This document shows positions 33,974 to 40,515 of a DNA stretch of 63,346 nucleotides, piece by piece. Numbering within the stretch: position 1 is the stretch's first letter; the number at the start of each line of letters is the position of its first letter. The position numbers and the translations under genes were made by a program. Origin of the DNA: a virus; the IMG/VR virus record IMGVR_UViG_3300033153_008411, positions 1 through 63,346 of that record. One strand, 5' to 3'. The notes under the pieces were generated by a model. That model was given only the letters and a program-made list of their open reading frames with translations. It did no database searches and was not told the DNA's origin.

Positions 33974-34263
33974 TTAATTTTTAGAATTTCAGCTTGTGAC
34001 AGGATATTTTCTTCGATAACTTCTTTTTCGATAATTTCATTTTCTTCTTCAAAAATCTCGTGACAGTGGTAGTGAGCAGCACCTATAACCATTTCTCTTT
34101 TACGAGATTTGGAGTTAAGTACACCGTAAAAAACACTTTGCGAATTATGTAATGATCTACCGCAATAATAACAATCACCTTCACCTAATTCACTTAATTT
34201 GATTTCGTGAAATTTTTTATTACTTATACCATTACTTCTATTCTTTAAAGTTTTTATTTTCAT
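33958..34263 (-). CDS. Family B zinc-ribbon protein 1
   Basis: 101 residues from ATG 34263, in ATGA overlap with the DUF4258-like gene; the longer reading lies inside that gene. CYYC (about 31-34), AAHYHCHEIFEEENE, tail ENILSQAEILKIKWESM. The first ~25 residues are a basic extension missing in other copies. Confidence 0.7.
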   Translation of the reverse strand: MKIKTLKNRSNGISNKKFHEIKLSELGEGDCYYCGRSLHNSQSVFYGVLNSKSRKREMVIGAAHYHCHEIFEEENEIIEKEVIEENILSQAEILKIKWESM

Positions 34264-34505
34264 ACTACCCAACATGTATGAAGTTTTCTTTCTTTTTGAT
34301 CGGTGATAATGCTTACAAAACCCCGTGAAGTTCGGGCTGATATAATGTGCCGGTCTTTCCAATTTTCTCGTTTAACGTGTTCCCTTTTGGTTAGAACTTC
34401 AATGACATCTTTTTCCGAGATCTTTCTTAATGCCATTCGATCTCGGAAATGCTCTAAAGCTTTTAAACCAAGAATCTTTTTTGGAACTATTATACGGGTT
34501 CTCAT
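34260..34505 (-). CDS. DUF4258-like small protein
   Basis: 81 residues. ALEHFRDRMALRKISEKDVI then VLTKREHVKRENW and RTSRGFVSIITDQKERKLH-TCWVV resemble DUF4258/BrnT-like domains (helix followed by antiparallel strands), a group that includes RelE/ParE-like RNase toxins. No antitoxin-like partner is apparent. It does not carry the C-terminal tag of its neighbours. Confidence 0.55.
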   Translation of the reverse strand: MRTRIIVPKKILGLKALEHFRDRMALRKISEKDVIEVLTKREHVKRENWKDRHIISARTSRGFVSIITDQKERKLHTCWVV

Positions 34506-34512
34506 AAGACTC

Positions 34513-34821
34513 CTATAATTTTATAAAATAAAATAATGCTTCTAATTTAGATTTTGATTTGAAGACATACCTATTATCAACCATCCATTGTAAAGTATCA
34601 GGTGGTATAGGAGATTTCCATTCAAGATATTTTACAGGAACGTATATTGGCGAATCTTTGGTACTGGTTTTAAGCTTATGCTGTCTTGTTTTTATGCAAA
34701 ACGGGGCAGAACCTTTACCGCGTGGAAAAGATTCTTCTGGCTGCCTTTTTTCTAAATCTTTAATAATTTCTTTTAATTCCGGTAAATAATAAGTTACTCC
34801 ATTTAATTTTCGTCGTTTCAT
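34513..34821 (-). CDS. Hypothetical protein, paralogue of 35476-35757
   Basis: 102 residues. The last ~35 (LEWKSPIPPDTLQWMVDNRY, then LEALFYFIKL) align with the end of the 35476-35757 protein (W-x-P, LxW, Y, (L/I)(D/E)x(I/L)xxFI(K/Q)). The N-terminal half is basic and unrelated. No known family. Confidence 0.62.
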   Translation of the reverse strand: MKRRKLNGVTYYLPELKEIIKDLEKRQPEESFPRGKGSAPFCIKTRQHKLKTSTKDSPIYVPVKYLEWKSPIPPDTLQWMVDNRYVFKSKSKLEALFYFIKL

Positions 34822-35462
34822 ATTTGTTCTAAGACATCACTCATCTGATCTGCTTTATCTTCAATTTTTTGGATCTTCTCAGAGATGTCAATCCCTTCAA
34901 GTTTATGAGCTTTAAGGCCAGCGGCTTTTTTAAATACCGGTGGATTAATTAAACATTTAGTCTCAACTTCGGCTGAAACATCTTCAACTTCGCTTTTCAG
35001 TATTTCAGAATGTTGTTTAGATTTTTCCGATTGCATAAGCAAATACGAAAGAAGAGCTTGATCGGTTGTCGGCATCGGATCTGTGAAAAGTGCATCCCAC
35101 ATTTTTTGAACTTTCGAATCACGATTTATAGGCGGACATAAATTCGTAGAAGTCAATGTCATTCCGTGATTTCCAAGAATACGATCAATTTCACCTTTTC
35201 GTCCGGCTAGATCGTACCACTTAGCAACAGTAACAAATTTCTCTAGTAATTCATTCAGTCTTCCTTTTGAATCTGCTTTCGGCCTACCGGCAACATAAAA
35301 CATAAAATTACTGACTAACTTGAATATTCCCGGTTTTTCGTTGAAAATCATTTTAAATAATTTTCCTATTTCTCCTACCTTTTTACCATATACCTCACGA
35401 ATGTCAATGTTTATTTCGGCGGCTTCAGTAACCTTGTCATCAAAAAAATCTTTTTCTTTCAT
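34818..35462 (-). CDS. Hypothetical helical protein
   Basis: 214 residues, predicted all-helical with coiled coil near 150-214 (MQSEKSKQHSEILKSEVED, then EKIQKIEDKADQMSDVLEQI). A middle segment AKWYDLAGRKGEIDRILGNH is not one I recognise. Its end overlaps the next gene (ATGA). Confidence 0.62.
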   Translation of the reverse strand: MKEKDFFDDKVTEAAEINIDIREVYGKKVGEIGKLFKMIFNEKPGIFKLVSNFMFYVAGRPKADSKGRLNELLEKFVTVAKWYDLAGRKGEIDRILGNHGMTLTSTNLCPPINRDSKVQKMWDALFTDPMPTTDQALLSYLLMQSEKSKQHSEILKSEVEDVSAEVETKCLINPPVFKKAAGLKAHKLEGIDISEKIQKIEDKADQMSDVLEQI

Positions 35463-35475
35463 TTTTTTCCTTTAG

Positions 35476-35757
35476 TTAAATTTGTATAAATTCGATTATT
35501 TCATCTATATTTGGGTACTCATTTTTACCGTACCCGCTCTTTAGTAGCCATTTAAGACTATTTAAAGACATTCTTGGATTCCAATTTGCTGTTGGTTGAT
35601 TGATAATTTCTTCTTTGTATTCTATCGGCCAATCATGAATCATCATATCTGGCCTAGAAAAAATATTTACTAATTCTACGTACAATTCGATTGTTATAGG
35701 TTTTAGCATTGTATCGTAAATAGAATCTTGCATGAATCTGGTTTTTTCTCTTTCCAT
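35476..35757 (-). CDS. Hypothetical protein, paralogue of 34513-34821
   Basis: 93 residues. N-terminal helix (TIELYVELVNIFSRP), C-terminal NWNPRMSLNSLKWLLKSGYG and IDEIIEFIQI shared with 34513-34821. TAATG overlap with the upstream gene. Confidence 0.62.
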   Translation of the reverse strand: MEREKTRFMQDSIYDTMLKPITIELYVELVNIFSRPDMMIHDWPIEYKEEIINQPTANWNPRMSLNSLKWLLKSGYGKNEYPNIDEIIEFIQI

Positions 35758-36191
35758 TATAAAAGCATTAAGTCCCTTGTGTGCTGTGGTACATCATCGG
35801 CTATAAGATAACCAAGCTGATACAGTACCACTTTGTTGTGAAAATTTATTCCTTCATCCCAATATAAATCTAAAACTCGATTTGAATCGACTGTATCTGT
35901 TCTCATCCAAATTATACCACTCTGTGTACAAAAAAAAGTGTTTTCTATATTCACAACGTGTTTATAAATTTCAATAGTTGGTGCAACCAAATGAACGTAT
36001 TTTGGTATCTCCATTATTGAGCAAGTTCGCTCTGGCCCACGTTCAAAGACAAAATAATCATCAAGAACAGTCAGATGACCTTGCACCTTTTTAGGTGGGA
36101 GTATTTCTTGTAATTTTTCATCCCAAAGCATATCTTCTTTAACCCATTCTGTTCGATTTCTTATCATTCTTTCATTGTACGATTTTATCAT
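35757..36191 (-). CDS. Hypothetical protein with C-terminal tag
   Basis: 144 residues from ATG 36191 (ATG 36167 is an alternative that avoids the 20-base overlap with the kinase gene). Beta-rich centre (LTVLDDYFVFERGPERTCS; ENTFFCTQSGIIWMRTD), end YLIADDVPQHTRDLMLL. No family recognised. Confidence 0.6.
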   Translation of the reverse strand: MIKSYNERMIRNRTEWVKEDMLWDEKLQEILPPKKVQGHLTVLDDYFVFERGPERTCSIMEIPKYVHLVAPTIEIYKHVVNIENTFFCTQSGIIWMRTDTVDSNRVLDLYWDEGINFHNKVVLYQLGYLIADDVPQHTRDLMLL

Positions 36192-36777
36192 CTGTTACAC
36201 TTTTCATATCCTGTAATGTTATTTCGATTTTTTGCTTTTGGAGTTCTTCACCAATCCGCCTGTGTGTTGCTTCGTCTAGCTCAGTCTCGATAATATCCGC
36301 TCTTAGGTGTGAAGCAATGAACAATTGCGGAATGCTTTCTTGAAGTACACGTTGTTTAATTTTTTCGGGATCGTCACCACGTTTTTCCATATTGGCGGCA
36401 CACTCTTCTCTTGGAATATCCATATAGATTATTTGCAGTTGTACACTCGTGAACAATCGGTGCATAATGTATTGGTTGATCTGAAGTGCACCCATTACCT
36501 CAACCACGGCAATTACGTCTTGATCGTCTTTAAGTAATTCAGCACTTGTCAGTCCGTAATATTCACCATCGTATTCAGCGGTTTCAATGTAATCTTGAAT
36601 CGCTAAAAAATTCTCTTTTGTTACGAATTGATAATCAACTCCATTGACTTCGTGATCTCTTTTTTCCCTTGAAGTCACTGATACGGCCTTTCTGTATCCG
36701 TAATGTTTGCATAAATTTTCTTCTAATATTGTTTTCCCAGATCCGCTCGGACCTATAATTAAGACTAAACTTTTCAT
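36172..36777 (-). CDS. Guanylate kinase-like NMP kinase
   Basis: 201 residues, the usual size. P-loop GPSGSGKT (9-16), GMP-binding region AVSVTSREKRDHEVNGVDYQ with FVTKENF, then ETAEYDGEYYGLT, and an ALQINQY stretch matching the Gmk pattern. It would phosphorylate GMP/dGMP with ATP for phage DNA synthesis. The C-terminal ~25 residues (EITLQDMKSVTDDK) are an extension. Confidence 0.82.
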   Translation of the reverse strand: MKSLVLIIGPSGSGKTILEENLCKHYGYRKAVSVTSREKRDHEVNGVDYQFVTKENFLAIQDYIETAEYDGEYYGLTSAELLKDDQDVIAVVEVMGALQINQYIMHRLFTSVQLQIIYMDIPREECAANMEKRGDDPEKIKQRVLQESIPQLFIASHLRADIIETELDEATHRRIGEELQKQKIEITLQDMKSVTDDKIVQ

Positions 36778-36992
36778 TTTATTTTTCCCTCTTTAGTATT
36801 CATAGTAAAAATAACCTCTTTATTTTTAGATTTTTCTATTACCCAATTTTCCACAGTATTAGTATAAGGACATTTTGGAAAATCATCATCACCCGGTTCT
36901 ACCCAGGTTGCAACAGGACCGCTCATTGTAATTTTACAAGTTCCAAATTTACAGTTACAATTTTTACAAATGTATGTATAGTTATTACTCAT
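36774..36992 (-). CDS. Small zinc-finger-like protein
   Basis: 72 residues from ATG 36992; the extra codon upstream is a TTG. CKNCNC (8-13) and a later C (KCPYTN) could bind metal. ATGA overlap with the kinase gene. Confidence 0.55.
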   Translation of the reverse strand: MSNNYTYICKNCNCKFGTCKITMSGPVATWVEPGDDDFPKCPYTNTVENWVIEKSKNKEVIFTMNTKEGKIK

Positions 36993-37275
36993 CAATGCTA
37001 TGCCTATTAAAATGTATTCTAAACCATTTACTTATCATCATAACAGATGGTTTGTATCTTGTCAAAGGATTCCCACAATACGGACAAAATTCGAACGGGC
37101 CTTGTGTGTATTCAAGCCCGCTGTGGTTTGTACTATTGTTTTGTTGTGCAACTATTTCGTCAAGCCCTCTGTCAAATTTAACGCAATTTGGACAATGCAG
37201 CTTCCCGTTTTCCTCTTTCCCACTCTCTCGTATTTTCAGGTGAGCTGAAGATGGAGAAATGACAATTTTTATCAT
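36985..37275 (-). CDS. Zinc-ribbon protein, start uncertain
   Basis: Stop at 36985; I chose ATG 37275 (GGA five bases upstream), but ATG 37284 and later non-ATG starts are possible. It overlaps the neighbouring gene by about 100 bases in another frame. The convincing part is the second half: LHCPNC and, 40 residues on, FEFCPYCGNPLTRYK, a zinc ribbon. Confidence 0.45.
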   Translation of the reverse strand: MIKIVISPSSAHLKIRESGKEENGKLHCPNCVKFDRGLDEIVAQQNNSTNHSGLEYTQGPFEFCPYCGNPLTRYKPSVMMISKWFRIHFNRHSIDE

Positions 37276-37387
37276 TCGGTCCATTATTTGCACAATCTTT
37301 GCCGAGTTCATAAGCTTGGTATGGGTAGATAGGTTCACGTACAAATTTCTTTACAGTTTCTTTTATTTGGTCAAATTCATTATTCAT
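37178..37387 (-). CDS. Small phage protein, RMF-like pattern
   Basis: 69 residues. YPYQAYELGKDCANNGPNDK then HFSIFSSPENTREWERGKRE resembles small phage proteins distantly similar to ribosome modulation factor (AYExGxDCxxNG...W..G). Function unproved. Overlaps the zinc-ribbon frame downstream. Confidence 0.6.
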   Translation of the reverse strand: MNNEFDQIKETVKKFVREPIYPYQAYELGKDCANNGPNDKNCHFSIFSSPENTREWERGKREAALSKLR

Positions 37388-37389
37388 AA

Positions 37390-37596
37390 TTACCTTTGTT
37401 GAAAACGCTTGTCATCAATGTAGATTATTAATGTGTTTTCAGATCGAAGTAACAAGACGTTTAAATTACAATGCAAAATATTCTCAATTAAAAATTCTCG
37501 CATTTCCAATGAGTACGGAAATTTTTCATTGTGTGCGAGATTCGTTTTATCTTCATGATTACCGTACCAATAACCAATTTGTATCTCTTTAAACAT
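37390..37596 (-). CDS. Hypothetical protein
   Basis: 68 residues; beta-rich (LNVLLLRSENTLIIYIDDKR). TAATG overlap with the previous gene. No family recognised and no C-terminal tag. Confidence 0.55.
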   Translation of the reverse strand: MFKEIQIGYWYGNHEDKTNLAHNEKFPYSLEMREFLIENILHCNLNVLLLRSENTLIIYIDDKRFQQR

Positions 37597-37856
37597 TATA
37601 GTACCATGAATATATGTTTAGGGTCAACTTCTACATAATCGCATAGAAGTGGTTTTGCTTGCACAGCTTTTAATTTTTGATTATTTGTTAAGCATCCAAA
37701 GGCTATTTGTAACCAGTATATATGGCTTTTGGTATCTCTTCTGTCTGGATACAAAGAATGTAGATCTGTATTTTTAATACAATCTTTAAAATATTCACTG
37801 AGAATATATTGACAAAGTTCTTCCAAATCGAGTAATTCTTTTTCTCTTTTATTCAT
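37596..37856 (-). CDS. Hypothetical helical protein
   Basis: 86 residues, helical (REKELLDLEELCQYILSEYF; IYWLQIAFGCLTNNQKLKA), end PKHIFMVL. The IYWLQIAFG segment faintly recalls the YCW core of family A, too weakly to assign. ATGA coupling to the first family C gene. Confidence 0.6.
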   Translation of the reverse strand: MNKREKELLDLEELCQYILSEYFKDCIKNTDLHSLYPDRRDTKSHIYWLQIAFGCLTNNQKLKAVQAKPLLCDYVEVDPKHIFMVL

Positions 37857-38152
37857 AATTCCATTAGATCTCTAGCGGTATGATTAATCCGCATACGATG
37901 GGTAAAGTCTTTTAAAGATGCGAATTCCTTGATATTGTAATCTGTGTATGTCCAATGAATCGGCCTTTCATCTATTGGTATATTATCCCAATATATTCTA
38001 TAATAACTTAAATCTTCAAAGTAATATCGGTAAAATGGTCTGCCTGTCCTTTTACCGTTTCTTCGAATTCGATGAACTTTGCACGTAAACCGAGTCTTAT
38101 CGATTTTATCTCTTTCTCGGATTCTGATATTAGTGTGTATATTAAAATTCAT
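37853..38152 (-). CDS. Family C1 protein 3
   Basis: 99 residues. C1 signature G-x-PFYR-x-x-F (here GRPFYRYYFEDLSYYRIYW), then EFASLKDFTHRMRI and the end ARDLMEL. Basic N-terminus. ATGA overlaps both sides. C1 and C2 genes alternate in this array. Confidence 0.68.
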   Translation of the reverse strand: MNFNIHTNIRIRERDKIDKTRFTCKVHRIRRNGKRTGRPFYRYYFEDLSYYRIYWDNIPIDERPIHWTYTDYNIKEFASLKDFTHRMRINHTARDLMEL

Positions 38153-38436
38153 AATTCAGTGAAGGCAAGTTTAAGAGCTTTTAGAACTATTTCGTGATTC
38201 GGTGAAAGTATCTTACCGATAAGTTGGTAATCATCCATACATTTTAAAAATATAATTTGGTGTTCTGTTTTGTACGTCAAAATGTAATAAGCTTCATAAC
38301 TTCGTAATAATGAAATACCATGAACAGGTATAAAAAACTTATTTTTTTTATTTCCGTGTGATAAATCTACATCTTTGTAATCGACAATCAATACTCTCTT
38401 GATGTGTTTACTACTCGGTACACTAGTGATATCCAT
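38149..38436 (-). CDS. Family C2 protein 3
   Basis: 95 residues. C2 members share a beta core with a [DY]xx(I/L)xxxxxxx(I/F)(I/F)(L/M)K pattern; here YYILTYKTEHQIIFLKCMDD; end LKLAFTEL. Less conserved than C1. Confidence 0.62.
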   Translation of the reverse strand: MDITSVPSSKHIKRVLIVDYKDVDLSHGNKKNKFFIPVHGISLLRSYEAYYILTYKTEHQIIFLKCMDDYQLIGKILSPNHEIVLKALKLAFTEL

Positions 38437-38437
38437 T

Positions 38438-38698
38438 TCATAATTCCATTAAATCTTCAGCTGTTCGGGTAATTAAAATTTTTGTTCGCATTTCTTCCAG
38501 TGAAATATACATAGACAAATCATATGATTGATGTTGTGGGTATTCTTTACCATTTTCACTTATAGTAAGAAAATAATGCCTGTAAAAAGGCAATCCTATT
38601 GGTTCGTCGCTTTGATGATCATAATAAATCATCAGACAAAATCTTTCGAATTTGTCGTCGAGTGATCTAAGAATTTTTGTGATTCCTTTATGATTCAT
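38438..38698 (-). CDS. Family C1 protein 2
   Basis: 86 residues. GLPFYRHYFLTISENGKEYP signature, then LSMYISLEEMRTKILITRT and the end AEDLMEL, nearly the same as copy 3. Confidence 0.68.
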   Translation of the reverse strand: MNHKGITKILRSLDDKFERFCLMIYYDHQSDEPIGLPFYRHYFLTISENGKEYPQHQSYDLSMYISLEEMRTKILITRTAEDLMEL

Positions 38699-39042
38699 AA
38701 TTCTAAAAAGTCTTTGATTATACTACATTTCAAAAGATACTGAATTTTTGCATTTCGACCGGACCAGATCCGGCCAGAAAAACAATTTGAAGTATCTTTC
38801 ATAAAAAATGCCTGTTTACCGTCTGTTAGGATGATGAAATCACAATCGTATACATCGCCGTACTCGATACCCTTCTCCATAAGAAAGTTCGATTTGGTGC
38901 TGTCTGTGGATAATACAGCACTATGATTTAAGATGGTATCTATACTTTTGACATCGATTGTGAGAACATTCGGATTTGTGTACGCATTTTTTAAATCTCT
39001 TAATGAGAATACCGGTGCTGTTGATGTCGTGTAATATTTCAT
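38695..39042 (-). CDS. Family C2 protein 2
   Basis: 115 residues. CDFIILTDGKQAFFMKDTSN corresponds to the C2 core; end IIKDFLEL. The longest C2 member with an extra segment at 45-65. ATGA overlaps on both sides. Confidence 0.62.
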   Translation of the reverse strand: MKYYTTSTAPVFSLRDLKNAYTNPNVLTIDVKSIDTILNHSAVLSTDSTKSNFLMEKGIEYGDVYDCDFIILTDGKQAFFMKDTSNCFSGRIWSGRNAKIQYLLKCSIIKDFLEL

Positions 39043-39347
39043 AAATTCATTAATCCGTTAGCTGTATTTTGAAGTTTTATGTACCGAGCAAAATTTTTTA
39101 ATGACGAAAATTCATTTAACTCGTAATCGTAAAAGAGAATTTTTTCTTCGTATACACCTGTAAGTTCTCTTGTTTTTGGATCTTCTCTCCATCCTTCTAA
39201 TGTTCTACTAACAAAAAAACATCGATAAAAAGGTTCTCCAACTAAATTTGCGTTTTTATCTACAAATTGAACATAACATACTGCATTATTTTTGTCAATA
39301 TGTATTCTATTAAGAATAGCTAGGTTTTTTCTTGGTTTGATTCTCAT
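39039..39347 (-). CDS. Family C1 protein 1
   Basis: 102 residues. GEPFYRCFFVSRTLEGWRED signature; LNEFSSLKNFARYIKLQNT parallels the EFASLKDF stretch of copy 3; end ANGLMNL. Confidence 0.68.
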   Translation of the reverse strand: MRIKPRKNLAILNRIHIDKNNAVCYVQFVDKNANLVGEPFYRCFFVSRTLEGWREDPKTRELTGVYEEKILFYDYELNEFSSLKNFARYIKLQNTANGLMNL

Positions 39348-39643
39348 AATGCAATAAAAAGATATTTTAATAAAATTTCGTAATCTTCATCTTCGGGCGT
39401 CCACGGGTCATAACTAAATGATATAAAATGATTATATCGATCTTTTAAAACAATAATTTTATTTTCATCGTATGCTAATATCAAATCTGCATGTTGAAAT
39501 GTTTGTCTCGTTTCAATTCTTGCTCTTGACATAACCGCCTGAGATAAGATATTTCTTGGTAATGTACCACTCCAATCTTTTAGCGGAAAGGCAATTATTT
39601 TTTTGTACTTACCCATTCTGTAAGGTTTACTGACCTGTGACAT
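39344..39643 (-). CDS. Family C2 protein 1
   Basis: 99 residues. ADLILAYDENKIIVLKDRYN is the C2 core; end LLKYLFIAL. Its start overlaps the end of the membrane protein gene by 17 bases. First gene of the alternating array. Confidence 0.62.
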   Translation of the reverse strand: MSQVSKPYRMGKYKKIIAFPLKDWSGTLPRNILSQAVMSRARIETRQTFQHADLILAYDENKIIVLKDRYNHFISFSYDPWTPEDEDYEILLKYLFIAL

Positions 39644-40064
39644 CTTTCATCTTATTAATTAATAATGCACCATAACTGTCGATTAATAATGCTATGGCCA
39701 GCATAACACTGTAAACAACCAACATAAAAATGAAATGATTGATTGCAGCTACTATCAACGCACCGCATACAACTAAAATATAAGCCAATTTTAAGCCCGG
39801 TGAATCGGCGCGTTCAACCCTAAGCTTCATTGTATTCTTGAGTACCTTTTTAACCTTGATTTTATCAGCTAATTTTGTTATACGCCCAACAAAAAGATAC
39901 GCGGTAATAAATGTAATAAGCGTAAAACATACACCACCAGTAAGCATACCAATCAAAATATTCGATAATAATATAGCCGTTGGTGTAACTGCATAATGTG
40001 CGCTTGAAGCGACAACGATATGTATTAATATCGATATTGTGTATTTTATTTGCTGTTTATTCAC
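39627..40064 (-). CDS. Membrane protein with GTG start
   Basis: 145 residues from GTG 40064, chosen because AAGGAGACAAAAGTG carries the ribosome box used by the neighbouring early genes; no ATG fits. About four transmembrane segments (SILIHIVVASSAHYAV; LLSNILIGMLTGGVCFTLI; LAYILVVCGALIVAA; FMLVVYSVMLAIALLI). Overlaps the upstream membrane gene by 8 bases. Lies behind the rIIA-like gene. Confidence 0.68.
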   Translation of the reverse strand: MNKQQIKYTISILIHIVVASSAHYAVTPTAILLSNILIGMLTGGVCFTLITFITAYLFVGRITKLADKIKVKKVLKNTMKLRVERADSPGLKLAYILVVCGALIVAAINHFIFMLVVYSVMLAIALLIDSYGALLINKMKDVTGQ

Positions 40065-40515
40065 TTTTGTCTCCTTGTAAATAATTATCGATGGTTTGAC
40101 CGGTGTGTGATAATATGTTTTTTCCAACAAGTCGGGTGTAACAAGATCCTAAATAAATCAACCCAAATATCCAGCGACCGGTCATAAAGGATACGAAACA
40201 CATCACAATATCAACTGCAAGCATAAACATATCCATAGAAATATTTATTTTGCACATTCCAGTGTACCCCTTTAAAATACGTTCACGTTGTGCTTTGAGA
40301 TGTTCTATATTTTTCCGGGTGTATATTTGACTCGTTCGATTTCCATAAACAAAATAAAAAAATTCAACGACAACAGTAGTAGCAAGCATTTGGAATAACC
40401 ACATTCCAACTAATACTGCAAAGAATCCACCTGATACATAACCTAATAAATACATCAGGGTTAAACCGTCACCGGCAATAGTTAATAAGAAATGTCTCCA
40501 GTTTGTGTCATTCAT
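40057..40515 (-). CDS. Membrane protein downstream of rIIA-like gene
   Basis: 152 residues with about four transmembrane segments (LMYLLGYVSGGFFAVLVGMW; TTVVVEFFYFVYG; MFMLAVDIVMCFVSF; WIFGLIYLGSC). Box AAGGAGACAAAATG before the start. Its start overlaps the end of the rIIA-like gene (ATGA), so the three genes form one unit, perhaps acting at the inner membrane. Confidence 0.7.
   Translation of the reverse strand: MNDTNWRHFLLTIAGDGLTLMYLLGYVSGGFFAVLVGMWLFQMLATTVVVEFFYFVYGNRTSQIYTRKNIEHLKAQRERILKGYTGMCKINISMDMFMLAVDIVMCFVSFMTGRWIFGLIYLGSCYTRLVGKNILSHTGQTIDNYLQGDKSE

Noticed and set aside
34260-34505. Toxin-antitoxin pair built on the DUF4258/BrnT-like protein
   Set aside because: The neighbours are a family B zinc ribbon and an unrelated protein of a duplicated pair; neither resembles an antitoxin, so only the single domain is called.
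36985-37344. Full-length reading of the 119-residue zinc-ribbon frame
   Set aside because: The first third overlaps the better-supported 37178-37387 gene; a shorter start is more likely, though not certain.
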